The notes beneath the pieces are model-generated. The model saw only the letters and a list, made by a program, of their open reading frames with translations, did not search any database and was not told where the DNA came from. Below, piece by piece: positions 17,897-27,102 of a stretch of DNA of 64,000 bases. The translations under genes and the position numbers were made by a program. Every line of letters starts with the position of its first letter. Within the stretch, counting starts at the first letter, position 1. The stretch comes from Ditibartonella apihabitans (GTDB lineage: Bacteria; Pseudomonadota; Alphaproteobacteria; Rhizobiales; Rhizobiaceae), in assembly GCF_002007485.1 (NCBI RefSeq), contig NZ_CP015820.1:1488001-1552000 (forward strand), given 5' to 3'.

Positions 17897-18662
17897 GACA
17901 GTTTTATTATTGGGTGGCACCAGCGAAGCCTATGCTCTCGCAGAAAAATTTGCCGAAAAGGACTATCCTGTTCTTTCGTCTCTCGCTGGCCGCACATCGC
18001 ATCCGAAAATTCCCGCGGGGCGATACCGCATTGGCGGGTTTGGCGGCATTGACGGGCTTATCAATACAATCAAAAAGGAAAATATAGGGCTTATCGTTGA
18101 CGCAACCCATCCTTTCGCTGAAACTATGACCGATCATGCTTGGCGGGCAGCGCGCGCAGAAAAAATCGATTATATCCGGTTCGAGCGTCCGCTCTGGCAA
18201 GCGGGTAAAGAAGACAAGTGGCTGACGGTGAATAATATTGAGGAAGCCGTCGCTGCTGTTCCTGCAAATAGCCGCTGCTTTCTTGCCATCGGGCGCCAAC
18301 ACGTCAATGAATTTCTTGTGCGCAAAGATGTTTCATTTGTCGCGCGTATGGTCGAGCAACCGGAAAATTTTGTTCCCGAAGCCAATATAGAAATTGTGCT
18401 TGGTAAACCGGAAAATGAAAAAGAAGAATATGACTTTCTCGTCAACCATCATTTTGATTGTCTCGTGTGCAGAAATTCCGGAGGTTCAGCATCTTTTCCA
18501 AAGTTGGAGGCTGCTCGCAAACTCGGCCTTCCGGTGATTATGATCACCAGAAAGCCCCTGCCCGATGTCGTCATATTAAGTGCGGAAAAAGATGTTATCG
18601 ACGTGGTGCGGACGTTTTGCCAAGCGGACCGTGCGGAAAAGCATAAAGAGACGAACGGCTAA
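17883..18662 (+). CDS. cobK: Precorrin-6A reductase
   Basis: A 259-aa NADPH-dependent reductase acting on precorrin-6A. The Rossmann start is TVLLLGGTSEAYALAEKFAE; also visible are SSLAGRTSHP, GGFGGIDGL, the strongly conserved DATHPFAETMTDHAWRAARA, and YIRFERPLW. The start must be the TTG at 17883: the frame is closed by a TGA at 17859 and an AGGAAGGG sequence lies about eight bases upstream. It overlaps cbiD by 14 bases, and its 3' end overlaps the convergent cobM by 68 bases, which is a lot for two core enzymes. Confidence 0.94.
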   Translation: MRESRTVLLLGGTSEAYALAEKFAEKDYPVLSSLAGRTSHPKIPAGRYRIGGFGGIDGLINTIKKENIGLIVDATHPFAETMTDHAWRAARAEKIDYIRFERPLWQAGKEDKWLTVNNIEEAVAAVPANSRCFLAIGRQHVNEFLVRKDVSFVARMVEQPENFVPEANIEIVLGKPENEKEEYDFLVNHHFDCLVCRNSGGSASFPKLEAARKLGLPVIMITRKPLPDVVILSAEKDVIDVVRTFCQADRAEKHKETNG

Positions 18663-19362
18663 GCTTTTCCGGCCGCAGCGCTTTCCCGACAAAGATGATT
18701 GCGGTTTTTTCTATTTTTTCTTGCGCTATCTTTTCATGAATATCGGCCAATGTGCCTGAAATGATTTTTTCGTCCGGCCAGCTTACGTGATAGGCAACAA
18801 TGACGGGGCAATCGGACCCGTAAATCGGCAATAATTCTTTCCGGATGGCAGCAATATTTTTTGCCGAAAGATGGATTGCCATTGTCGCTTTTGCTTGTCC
18901 GAGATTTGACAATGTCTCAAGTTCCGGCATGGGTGACGAATTGACTGATGTCCGTGTCAAAATGACCGATTGGTTTAGCTTTGGAAGTGTCAATTCCTGC
19001 TTCATGGCTGCCGCTGCCGCCGCATAGGAAGCAACCCCCGGCACCACCTCGTAATTGACTGCAAGCTTGTCGAGCGCTGCCATCTGTTCGGCAATTGCGC
19101 TATAGATCGAAGGGTCGCCGGAATGAAGCCTTGCAACATCCTTTCCTTCTTTTTCCGCTTTGACAAACTCTTCGACAATGGCATCAAGATCAAGATGACC
19201 GGTATTGACGCGTCGCGCTTCCTGAGGAATTTCGGCAATCAATTCTTCCGAAAGAAGCGAGCCGGCATAAAGGCAGACCGGACAACGTTTTATGAGATTA
19301 AGCCCACGCACTGTAATGAGATCATATGCTCCCGGACCTGCGCCGATAAAATATACTGTCAT
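18595..19362 (-). CDS. cobM: Precorrin-4 C11-methyltransferase
   Basis: A 255-aa SAM-dependent methyltransferase of the precorrin methylase fold. The N-terminal TVYFIGAGPGAYDLITVRG, VCLYAGSL, VARLHSGDPSIYSAIAEQM and VTPGVAS-like VVPGVASYAAAAA are all characteristic of CobM/CbiF. AAGGAAG lies just before the ATG. It is preceded by cobE on the same strand with 8 bases between. The last 22 or so codons lie over the end of cobK and carry a polar tail that is probably not conserved. Confidence 0.95.
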   Translation of the reverse strand: MTVYFIGAGPGAYDLITVRGLNLIKRCPVCLYAGSLLSEELIAEIPQEARRVNTGHLDLDAIVEEFVKAEKEGKDVARLHSGDPSIYSAIAEQMAALDKLAVNYEVVPGVASYAAAAAAMKQELTLPKLNQSVILTRTSVNSSPMPELETLSNLGQAKATMAIHLSAKNIAAIRKELLPIYGSDCPVIVAYHVSWPDEKIISGTLADIHEKIAQEKIEKTAIIFVGKALRPEKLSRSSLYAFPHGPLGKTSAPRR

Positions 19363-19370
19363 TCTTCCTT

Positions 19371-19763
19371 CTATCCTGCAACAGCAATGGTGAGCCCACC
19401 AATTTTTGTCTTTTCAACGAGCAAGATACCACCTTTACCTGAAGCCGCCAAAGCCGCCGCTTCCGCAACGCCATGGCAGCCCTTATGTTGAAAAACAATA
19501 TCGGAAGGGTTCTTCAGAAAGCAAGTCATTGTCTCCAACTCTTCTGATGAAAATGTAACGAGAGGAACAGCAAGGCGTTGCAAAGCAAGTAAAATAAGGC
19601 TGTTGGATTCTTTACCTTCAAGCGTTGAAAAAACCGCAATATTCCACTTTTCCAGAAATTCGAGCGCCTTTTCCATGTCGCCCGTTGTGGCAGATGACGA
19701 AATGCCTATGCCAACAAAAACCGGCATAGAGCTTGATATGACCATATCCGTTTTTGCCTTCAA
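19371..19763 (-). CDS. cobE: Cobalamin biosynthesis protein CobE (CbiG C-terminal-like)
   Basis: A 130-aa protein equivalent to the C-terminal domain of CbiG. In the aerobic pathway CobE is a small protein thought to bind or hand over corrin intermediates. The conserved start VFVGIGISSSAT, the SFSSEELE segment and HKGCHGVAEAAALAASGKGG are visible. The start is TTG at 19763, overlapping the TGA of the TerB-like gene (TTGA), so translation is probably coupled; the next ATG (19745) would shorten the N terminus before the conserved block. Confidence 0.88.
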   Translation of the reverse strand: MKAKTDMVISSSMPVFVGIGISSSATTGDMEKALEFLEKWNIAVFSTLEGKESNSLILLALQRLAVPLVTFSSEELETMTCFLKNPSDIVFQHKGCHGVAEAAALAASGKGGILLVEKTKIGGLTIAVAG

Positions 19764-20197
19764 GCGCGTCCTTTGACGGTGTTATAAATCCGCTCCACCT
19801 CTTGCGAGGGAACACCGAGAATGGCTGCTATCCGATGGATGAGTGCAACTTCATCCGCATCGACATGATTATCGGCAGCCGCAATCGTCATCAAATTTTC
19901 GATAAGTGCAATACGCCGATCCGGCGCCAATTCGCCAAAGAGAGCTGCAGCCTGACCGGTTGTTGTTTCATAGCCATAATCATAAAGATATTGGATGACA
20001 TCCGGCAAAGCATCGGGAGATACACCGAATTGTTGTTCGGCAATTTTTGAAAAAGCGGCAGTTTCGCTTGGGGTATGTTTACCATCGGCAAAACCCAAAT
20101 GGATGAGCAAGAGAAGCTCGGCCGCTGTTGCCGGATTTTCGGCCACTTTACGAACCGAATTATGACGGGAAAAATAATTTGCTATGCTGTCAAACAT
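19760..20197 (-). CDS. TerB-like protein
   Basis: A 145-aa soluble helical protein of the tellurite-resistance TerB superfamily. The repeat-like helical pairs contain LLLLIHLGFADGKHTPSETA and MTIAAADNHVDADEVALIHR, with the acidic ADG.H and ADN.VD positions that in this superfamily sit at metal-binding turns. I chose the ATG at 20197, which has GGAG six bases upstream, over the frame start at 20287. The first gene of the TerB-cobE-cobM unit; its role there is unknown. Confidence 0.8.
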   Translation of the reverse strand: MFDSIANYFSRHNSVRKVAENPATAAELLLLIHLGFADGKHTPSETAAFSKIAEQQFGVSPDALPDVIQYLYDYGYETTTGQAAALFGELAPDRRIALIENLMTIAAADNHVDADEVALIHRIAAILGVPSQEVERIYNTVKGRA

Positions 20198-20356
20198 GCG
20201 AAACTCCGCTTCTTGCCACGTTAGGAGAGCTGAACTAAAAGCAGAGCTTGCCAATATTGCACAAAAAACACAAGTGCATGAATGCAACGTTTGACGTTTC
20301 TTTATCGAAATTATTCTATTATTCCTTATTCTATTCTGTTCAGGTAATATTCGCCA

Positions 20357-21145
20357 ATGCTGGAATTCCTTTTTGACCCGACTGTCCTGATTTTGATTTT
20401 TGCCGGTTTGCTTGCCGGTTTTATAGATTCGATTGCCGGTGGCGGTGGCCTTATCACCATCCCTGCCCTGATGCTTTCAGGCCTTCCGCCAGTCGAAACA
20501 TTGGGTACAAACAAGTTGCAGGGTCTTTTCGGTTCATTTTCTGCAATGGTGGCCTATGCCCGTGGTGGACAAGTCAATATAAGGAAACAAATCCTCCAAG
20601 CCACTATGGCCTTTATCGGAAGTGTTATCGGCGCATTGGTTGCGACCCTCATTCCTGTCAAATTATTTCAGGCGTTCCTGCCCGTTCTGCTCATTATTGT
20701 CGCCTGTTATTTCGCATTCAAGCCGAACCTCAACGACATTGATAAACAGGAGCGGATGCGGCCAATCATCTTTTCGCTGACTATGGCGCCACTTGTCGGC
20801 TTTTACGACGGCATATTCGGTCCGGGTGCCGGCTCTTTTTATATGCTGGCCTTTGTTTCTTTGTCAGGGTTTGGAATTCTCAAAGCGACAGCCCATACGA
20901 AACTGTTGAACTTTTCATCCAATCTCGGCGGTTTTTTAACCTTTGCTGTCATGGGCTCGATCAATGTAAAAATCGGCATTGCTATGGGAATCGCACAATT
21001 TATCGGAGCACAATTGGGTGCGCGCGTCGCCATGAAAACCGGTGCCAAGCTCATAAAACCGCTATTGGTCATTGTATGCGTTATTCTTGCCTATAAACTC
21101 TTGGAAGCTCATGACAATCCGCTACGGCAATGGCTGAACTTCTGA
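20357..21145 (+). CDS. TSUP (TauE/SafE) family permease
   Basis: A 262-aa inner-membrane protein with about eight helices in two repeated halves. The first half has GLLAGFIDSIAGGGGLITIP and TNKLQGLFGSFSA; the second has GFYDGIFGPGAGSFYMLAFV and TKLLNFSSNLGG, the two signature motifs of the 4-toluene sulfonate uptake permease family. Substrates in this family are mostly organosulfur compounds and sulfite. Position among cobalamin genes hints at, but does not show, cobalt or other transport for the pathway. Monocistronic and divergent from the TerB unit. Confidence 0.87.
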   Translation: MLEFLFDPTVLILIFAGLLAGFIDSIAGGGGLITIPALMLSGLPPVETLGTNKLQGLFGSFSAMVAYARGGQVNIRKQILQATMAFIGSVIGALVATLIPVKLFQAFLPVLLIIVACYFAFKPNLNDIDKQERMRPIIFSLTMAPLVGFYDGIFGPGAGSFYMLAFVSLSGFGILKATAHTKLLNFSSNLGGFLTFAVMGSINVKIGIAMGIAQFIGAQLGARVAMKTGAKLIKPLLVIVCVILAYKLLEAHDNPLRQWLNF

Positions 21146-21247
21146 GAGTTAAAGCCTCTCCATCAGAATATCATCATGGAGCTTAAAAAAACCGGTTTGC
21201 ACAAAGTTACCGAACCGTTTTCTTAAGGCAGAAGAATTTATGCTCTT

Positions 21248-21676
21248 CTAAAATTTTAATGCCAGCAAAATAACGCCTGCCCCGATCAGCACGACGCCGG
21301 TCCAGTTGATGGCTGTCAGTTTTTCACCAAGAAAAGTAACGCCAAAAATGGCAACAAAGATGACTGATAATTTGTCTATCGGAGCGACATGGGAAGCATC
21401 TCCCAATTGCAGAGCGCGAAAATAGGCAAGCCATGAAGCACCCGTGGCAAGTCCTGATAAAACAAGGAAAACCCATGATTTTGCCGGAATAGCTCCCGGA
21501 CGTTGCCATTGTCCGGTAATGCTTAAAAACAGACACAATGCGGCGATGATAACGATTGTTCTTATCAAAGTGGCAAAATCGGAATTGATACCGCTTATAC
21601 CTACTTTTGCAAAAATCGCTGTTAAAGCCGCAAAAATTGCAGAAAGAAATGCCCAGAACTGCCAGGTTGCGGTCAT
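21248..21676 (-). CDS. Small EamA-family transporter
   Basis: A 142-aa inner-membrane protein with five helices, corresponding to a single EamA (DMT) repeat; such half-size members act as dimers. Visible are WAFLSAIFAALTAIFAKVGI at the N terminus, LSGLATGASWLAYFRALQLG, APIDKLSVIFVAIFGVTFLG and EKLTAINWTGVVLIGAGVIL. The ATG overlaps the cobO stop (TGATG), so the two are translationally coupled and share the cobW-cobN-cobO transcript. The substrate is unknown. Confidence 0.87.
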   Translation of the reverse strand: MTATWQFWAFLSAIFAALTAIFAKVGISGINSDFATLIRTIVIIAALCLFLSITGQWQRPGAIPAKSWVFLVLSGLATGASWLAYFRALQLGDASHVAPIDKLSVIFVAIFGVTFLGEKLTAINWTGVVLIGAGVILLALKF

Positions 21677-22302
21677 CAGAATTCAATCCCCTTCTGTCCT
21701 TTTATGCCGGAACGGAACGGGTGTTTGACCAATTCCATTTCTGTCACCAGATCGGCAGCCTCAATCAATTCATTTCTTGCATTGCGACCGGTAATGATAA
21801 CATGCTTCATGAAAGGTCGCTTCGATAATACATCAAGCACTTCTTCCAAAGGTAAATAATCATAGCGCAACACGATATTCAACTCGTCACAAAGCACCAT
21901 ATCCGTGGTGTCGTCGAGGATCATATCTTTGGCAATGTTCCATGCTTTTCGCGCTTCGGCAATGTCTTTTTCACGATCCTGCGTTTCCCATGTAAAGCCT
22001 TCACCATGGGCATAGACGCGCACCTGATCGCCAAATTTTTCAAGTGCAGTACGCTCGCCGGTTTGCCGTAATCCCTTGACAAACTGCACAACGCCAACCC
22101 TCATATTCTGGCCGAGAGCACGAAAAACCATACCGAAAGCGGCCGTTGTCTTGCCTTTGCCCTTGCCCGTATGAACAATGAGAAGGCCTTTTTCTTTGGT
22201 TTTACCGGCTTCTATTTTTTTGCGCGCGGCCTCTTTCTTTTTCATTTTTTCGGCATGACGGGCATTCAATTCCGCTTCCGTCAGCTTTTCCTTGGCGTCC
22301 AT
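21676..22302 (-). CDS. cobO: Cob(I)yrinic acid a,c-diamide adenosyltransferase
   Basis: A 208-aa CobO/BtuR-type enzyme that adds the upper adenosyl ligand from ATP to the Co(I) corrinoid. The P-loop is LLIVHTGKGKGKTTAAFGM, preceded by the Lys-rich N-terminal helix typical of CobO; VRVYAHGEGFTWETQDREKD and LCDELNIVLRYDYL follow, ending at the VTEMELVKHPFRSGIKGQKG block. It overlaps the end of cobN by 22 bases and is followed by the EamA gene. Confidence 0.96.
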   Translation of the reverse strand: MDAKEKLTEAELNARHAEKMKKKEAARKKIEAGKTKEKGLLIVHTGKGKGKTTAAFGMVFRALGQNMRVGVVQFVKGLRQTGERTALEKFGDQVRVYAHGEGFTWETQDREKDIAEARKAWNIAKDMILDDTTDMVLCDELNIVLRYDYLPLEEVLDVLSKRPFMKHVIITGRNARNELIEAADLVTEMELVKHPFRSGIKGQKGIEF

Positions 22303-25300
22303 CTTATCGAGCCTTTCTGTAGTTCTTCCAGTTCAAACAAAGCAGAATTGGAGCGTGGTTTCCACAACTCTCTCCGGATCGCCTGTTCAAGTTTATGTGC
22401 CATTTCTCTTAAAGCGGCAGGGTTGTTCCCGATTAGAAAATTCCGCACCGTCTCGTCGTCGATATAGGCATTATAAATCGCCTCGAATTGTTCGTTGGAT
22501 ACGGCATTTGTTGTTGCCGAAAAAGCAAAGAGATAGTCGACAGTTGCAGCCATTTCGACCGCACCTTTAAAGCCGTGGCGCATAACCCCTTTTATCCATT
22601 TCGGATTAACGGCACGCCCGCGGAGTGTCCGCCCGATTTCTTCCTGCAAGGTTTTTATCATTGGCCGTTCGGGGCGCGACATATCATTGTGATAGACTTT
22701 CGGAAAAGCCCCCTGCTTATCAGCAACCGCCGAAGCCATGCCCCCTTCAAAGGCATAATATTCACCGGAATCGAGAAGATCATGTTCGCGATTATCTTGA
22801 TTTTGGACAACGGCATTGATATGATGAAGCCGGCTTTCAAGCATATTTTGTGCAGCCACCCCGTCTTCCTTACCATAAGCAAAAGAAGAATGGGCAATCC
22901 ACGCTTTGCCAAGGTCGTTACGGTCATTCCATTCGCCCTTGTCGAGAAGCTCCTGAACGCCGGTTCCATAAACACCCGGACGAGCGCCGAAAACACGAAA
23001 ACCGGCTTCTCTTTCCGCCTCTTTTGTGCTCTTTCCGTTTTCTGTGAGCGTTTTTACATCTTTCAAATAATGCGCATGAAGCGGATTATCTTCTTCCTCT
23101 TCGTCAAGCGAGGCAACGAGACGCACCGCCTGATCGAACAAGGCGATCTGTTCGGGAAATGCATCGCGGAAGAAGCCGGAAATCCTTAACGTCACATCGA
23201 CACGTGGCCGCCCGAGAACTGCTATCGGAATAACTTCAACACCGGTTACACGGCGGGATGCCGCATCCCACAAAGGCTTGACGCCGATAAGCGCCAGAGC
23301 CTGCGCAATATCATCGCCACCGGTGCGCATATTGGCGGTTCCCCAAGCGGTAAGGCCAAAAGCCTTCGGCCAATCACCGTGATCCTGCACATAGCGGATA
23401 ATGAGAAGCTCGGCCGATTTTTTACCCAATTGCCAAGCCGACTGTGTGGGCACTGCCCTTGTATCAACTGAAAAAAAGTTGCGCCCTGTCGGAAATACAT
23501 CGGGCCGTCCGCGTGTCGGGGCGCCGGATGGCCCCGGCTCGACAAAATGCCCGTCAAGAGCCGTTAAAAGCCCGTCAATTTCTGCCTTGCCGCAACTTAA
23601 AATCAAGGGCCGCAATGTTTCTTCAATATTTTTAAGAATTGGCGCTGTTTTCATGAAGTTTTGCGGAAGAGTGATCTTTCCCGACACCAGCGCCAGCGCC
23701 AGAAGTTCAATCCGTTCAACCGTGTCACCATTTGTGCGCCATAGGCTGTCGGTCATGCCCTTCAATATTTCAGGCTTTTCACCTTGCCATTTTTCTGAAA
23801 AAACACAATCAAGCGGGTCGAAAGCAAGTCCGAGATCATCGGCGATAGCGCGGTGTAAACTGCCATTTTCTCCCTCGCCACGGGGAACACGTGCCGTTGC
23901 AACAAGGAGATTTTCCAATTGTTCGCCAGAAGGCGCTTTGCCAAAAATATGCAGCCCGTCCCTGATTTGCAATTCTTTAAGATCACACAAAAAGGCATCA
24001 AGTTTCTCAAGTGCCAGATCATCGCTATCATGGTCTTCAATTCCGGCATCATGATTGAGACCGGTGAGCCGCACCAGATCAAGTATTTCGCCTTTGAGCT
24101 TTACGAGACGGCGCGGGTCAACGCCTGAGGCCTCATAATATTCATCAACAAGCCCTTCCAGATCTTTTAACGGGCCATAACTTTCCGCGCGTGTCAAAGG
24201 CGGGGTCAGATGGTCGATGATAACGGCTGAAGAGCGTCGTTTTGCCTGTGTTCCTTCACCGGGGTCGTTAACAATAAACGGATAGATATGCGGCATCGGT
24301 CCAAGAGCAACTTCAGGATAGCAATGGTTCGAGAGTGCTAAAGCTTTTCCCGGAAGCCATTCAAGATTGCCATGCTTACCCATATGAATAATAGCATCGG
24401 CTTTATAAACAAAACGGAGCCAGAAATAGAATGCGAGATAATGATGGGTGGGAACAATGTCGGGTGCGTGGTAGACTTGCTTTGCATCCATTCCGAATGC
24501 GCGTTCCGGCTGTAATCCGACAACCGTTTCCCCCAACATTAAAACCGGCAAAGCCAATCCATTTTGAACCACATAGGCATCATCTTCCGGCGCACCCCAG
24601 CGTGCAGTCACTTCATCTTGAATCTTTTTATCAAGCGATTGAAAGAACTTCTTGTAAAGACTCAAAGAAAGTGCTGTCCGGATTATCCGTCCCTTCACCC
24701 CTTCATTAGTTGGACCTTCAATCATCAACCGCATGAGCTCATTGCCATTTTCCGGAATATTTTCTATTTCGTAGCCTTGGCTTTTCATGGCGTTAAGCGT
24801 CACAATCATGGCTGCCGGTGTATCAAGCCCGACACCATGCCCCAAGCGGCCATCGCCACCGGGATAATTGGCCATGACAATGGCAACATGGCGCTCATGG
24901 GGCTTCTTGTTGCGCAGTCTTACCCAGTTTTTTGTAAGCTCTGCAACAAAGTCGACCCGATCTTTCAAAGGTTTATGGACGACAACATTACATTCTGTCT
25001 CGTCATCATATTCCACTGCCGATTTGAAAGACACAGCGCGGGTGAATACGCGTCCATCAACTTCCGGAAGCGCAACATTCATGGCAAGATCACGGGCAGT
25101 CAAGCCACGTCCATCTTTTTCCCATTGCTCTTTGCTGCTTCCGGCAAAAACCACCTGCAAAACCATTGCGCCGCGCTTTTCAAGGACAGTGGGTTTTCGT
25201 CCCGTATGCCCGTTTGAAACCGCAAAGCCGGTCGCATTCAATACAATATCGGGCGAAAGCCGGTCAAAAATTGAATCGACAATTGCAACGCTCAATTCAT

Positions 25301-26030
25301 CTTTGAGACTTGAAACAAAAATTGGCAGCGCGATTAAGCCGCCTTTTTGAAGAGCGTCGATAAGTGCTTCCACGCTCGCTGTTTGCCCGCTCTGCACCAA
25401 TGCACGATAAAAACAGATAGCCACAACCGGTTTATGGGTGGCATTGTGACGTTTTACGAGATCATCAACAGTTAACGGCGGGTCATCCGGTGACCAGAGA
25501 CCTGCCTTCATCAAGGGGACCGCCTCGACAGGCTTTTCGTGGCGGCCTAGCAAATAATCGCAATATTCAAGAAAGGAGCGCATATTTTGCGCACTCGCTT
25601 CAATAAGATAGTGCCAAAGATTGCGGCAATCCTCTTCGGCAACAGTAGAAAATTTTTGCAAATTTTCGTCTACTTTATCGTCACCAGGCAAAACCACCAA
25701 TTTGATATTTTTTTCCAGTGCCAGCGAGTGGAGAACTTGCAGGCCATAAGGCCAATAACTTTCACCACCTATCACGCGCAACACAATCAATTTCGCATAT
25801 GACGCGGTTTTTTCGACATAGGTGTCAACCGACATGGGATGTGAAAGCGAAAGCAAATTGACAAGCCTCAACGAAGACGTTGTTTTCTTCAACGCGGCTT
25901 TTGCAACCGAAAGGCTTGCCAATTCCGTATCAGCTGCCGAAAGAAAAATAACGTCCGCAGGCGATTGTCCAAGATCAATCGCCTTGTCCTGTTCGGCTAT
26001 GGTTCCCTTCTGGGCAAGAAGCAAATGCAT
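22281..26030 (-). CDS. cobN: Cobaltochelatase subunit CobN
   Basis: A 1249-aa large subunit of the aerobic, ATP-dependent cobalt chelatase (CobNST), homologous to the ChlH/BchH magnesium chelatase subunit. It inserts Co(II) into hydrogenobyrinate diamide. Family landmarks include GVGLDTPAAMIVTLNAMKSQ, IHMGKHGNLEWLPGKA, RDFLIGN-like RNFLIGNNPAALREMAHKL near the C terminus and RTNGDTVERIE. The length is close to the usual 1270 or so. The ATG overlaps the cobW stop (TGATG). The partner genes cobS and cobT are not in this window. Confidence 0.97.
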   Translation of the reverse strand: MHLLLAQKGTIAEQDKAIDLGQSPADVIFLSAADTELASLSVAKAALKKTTSSLRLVNLLSLSHPMSVDTYVEKTASYAKLIVLRVIGGESYWPYGLQVLHSLALEKNIKLVVLPGDDKVDENLQKFSTVAEEDCRNLWHYLIEASAQNMRSFLEYCDYLLGRHEKPVEAVPLMKAGLWSPDDPPLTVDDLVKRHNATHKPVVAICFYRALVQSGQTASVEALIDALQKGGLIALPIFVSSLKDELSVAIVDSIFDRLSPDIVLNATGFAVSNGHTGRKPTVLEKRGAMVLQVVFAGSSKEQWEKDGRGLTARDLAMNVALPEVDGRVFTRAVSFKSAVEYDDETECNVVVHKPLKDRVDFVAELTKNWVRLRNKKPHERHVAIVMANYPGGDGRLGHGVGLDTPAAMIVTLNAMKSQGYEIENIPENGNELMRLMIEGPTNEGVKGRIIRTALSLSLYKKFFQSLDKKIQDEVTARWGAPEDDAYVVQNGLALPVLMLGETVVGLQPERAFGMDAKQVYHAPDIVPTHHYLAFYFWLRFVYKADAIIHMGKHGNLEWLPGKALALSNHCYPEVALGPMPHIYPFIVNDPGEGTQAKRRSSAVIIDHLTPPLTRAESYGPLKDLEGLVDEYYEASGVDPRRLVKLKGEILDLVRLTGLNHDAGIEDHDSDDLALEKLDAFLCDLKELQIRDGLHIFGKAPSGEQLENLLVATARVPRGEGENGSLHRAIADDLGLAFDPLDCVFSEKWQGEKPEILKGMTDSLWRTNGDTVERIELLALALVSGKITLPQNFMKTAPILKNIEETLRPLILSCGKAEIDGLLTALDGHFVEPGPSGAPTRGRPDVFPTGRNFFSVDTRAVPTQSAWQLGKKSAELLIIRYVQDHGDWPKAFGLTAWGTANMRTGGDDIAQALALIGVKPLWDAASRRVTGVEVIPIAVLGRPRVDVTLRISGFFRDAFPEQIALFDQAVRLVASLDEEEEDNPLHAHYLKDVKTLTENGKSTKEAEREAGFRVFGARPGVYGTGVQELLDKGEWNDRNDLGKAWIAHSSFAYGKEDGVAAQNMLESRLHHINAVVQNQDNREHDLLDSGEYYAFEGGMASAVADKQGAFPKVYHNDMSRPERPMIKTLQEEIGRTLRGRAVNPKWIKGVMRHGFKGAVEMAATVDYLFAFSATTNAVSNEQFEAIYNAYIDDETVRNFLIGNNPAALREMAHKLEQAIRRELWKPRSNSALFELEELQKGSIRWTPRKS

Positions 26031-27097
26031 CAGACATCAAGCGCTTCAATAGTTTTGCGCACCTTCTCCTCGTCGATTTCGTGAAGACCGATAACAACAA
26101 GGTGGCTTTTATGCTCTTCGTTTTTTTGCCAGGGGCGATCAAAATAGGAATCAATCCGCTGACCTACGGCTTGAACAACAAGACGCATCGGTTTTCCAAC
26201 CACATTGACAAAACCTTTGAGCCTCAAAATATCATTTTCTTCGATGATCGTTTTCAACCGTTCGATTAATGCCTTGGGATCATGGATGGATGGTGCGTTA
26301 ACGACAAAGCTTTTGAATTCGTCGTGGTTATGTGGAACGCCTTTCGCATGGTTCATTTCATGGTGGGATTTGCGGTTTTCAATATCGCTCTCGGTACCGA
26401 CGCCAAGCCCCAATATAAGATCGGTTCCGATACTGCCGAAACTCGATGTGACCATTTGGGGAACTCTGTCGCTATGGCTCGAAATGATATTGCGCACATT
26501 ATCAAGCGTGTCCTCGTCGATAAGATCAACCTTGTTGAGGACGATGAGATCAGCCGCATGAATTTGGTCTTCAAACAATTCTTCGAGCGGGCTTTCATGG
26601 GTGATCGAATTATCTTGGGCACGTTCGGCATTGATTTTGTCAATATCATCGGCAAACCGGCCTTCGGCCACCGCCGGAGCGTCAATCACGGTGATCACTC
26701 CGTCAACGGTCACCTGCGTTTTGATTTCAGGCCAATTGAAGGCTGCAACAAGCGGCTGGGGAAGTGCCAAACCTGATGTTTCGATCACAATATGATCAGG
26801 TCTATCCTCGCGCTCGAGAAGTTTGGTCATAGTCGGAATAAATTCTTCGGCAACCGTGCAACAGATGCAACCGTTATTAAGTTCAATGAGATCATCATCG
26901 TGGCAATTATCAAGACCACAGCCTTTGAGCAAACCGCCATCCACACCAAGTTCGCCGAATTCGTTAATGATGAGAGCAATGCGTTTTCCTTGCGCATTTT
27001 CCAATAAATGCCTGATCATTGTGGTTTTTCCGGAACCCAAAAATCCGGTTATGACGGTGGTTGGGATTTTGCTCTGTAAAAATTTTTGTTCCGACAT
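26030..27097 (-). CDS. cobW: CobW GTPase, cobalt chaperone
   Basis: A 355-aa COG0523 GTPase thought to deliver cobalt to CobN. Walker A is GFLGSGKTTMIRHLLEN, the metal-binding CxCC motif is in LNNGCICCTVAEEF, and the guanine-specificity motif is LNKVDL. The middle has a short His-rich stretch (SHHEMNHAKGVPHNHDE), plausible for metal handling. The C-terminal CobW_C domain includes LRLKGFVNV and RIDSYFDRPWQ. I chose the ATG at 27097 with AAAGG upstream. It lies between cobP and cobN with almost no spacing. Confidence 0.96.
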   Translation of the reverse strand: MSEQKFLQSKIPTTVITGFLGSGKTTMIRHLLENAQGKRIALIINEFGELGVDGGLLKGCGLDNCHDDDLIELNNGCICCTVAEEFIPTMTKLLEREDRPDHIVIETSGLALPQPLVAAFNWPEIKTQVTVDGVITVIDAPAVAEGRFADDIDKINAERAQDNSITHESPLEELFEDQIHAADLIVLNKVDLIDEDTLDNVRNIISSHSDRVPQMVTSSFGSIGTDLILGLGVGTESDIENRKSHHEMNHAKGVPHNHDEFKSFVVNAPSIHDPKALIERLKTIIEENDILRLKGFVNVVGKPMRLVVQAVGQRIDSYFDRPWQKNEEHKSHLVVIGLHEIDEEKVRKTIEALDV

Positions 27098-27102
27098 CAA
27101 AC

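Noticed and set aside
23401-24054. 217-codon plus-strand ORF within cobN
   Set aside because: Opposite-strand shadow of cobN; Ser/Arg/Pro-rich composition and no start signal.
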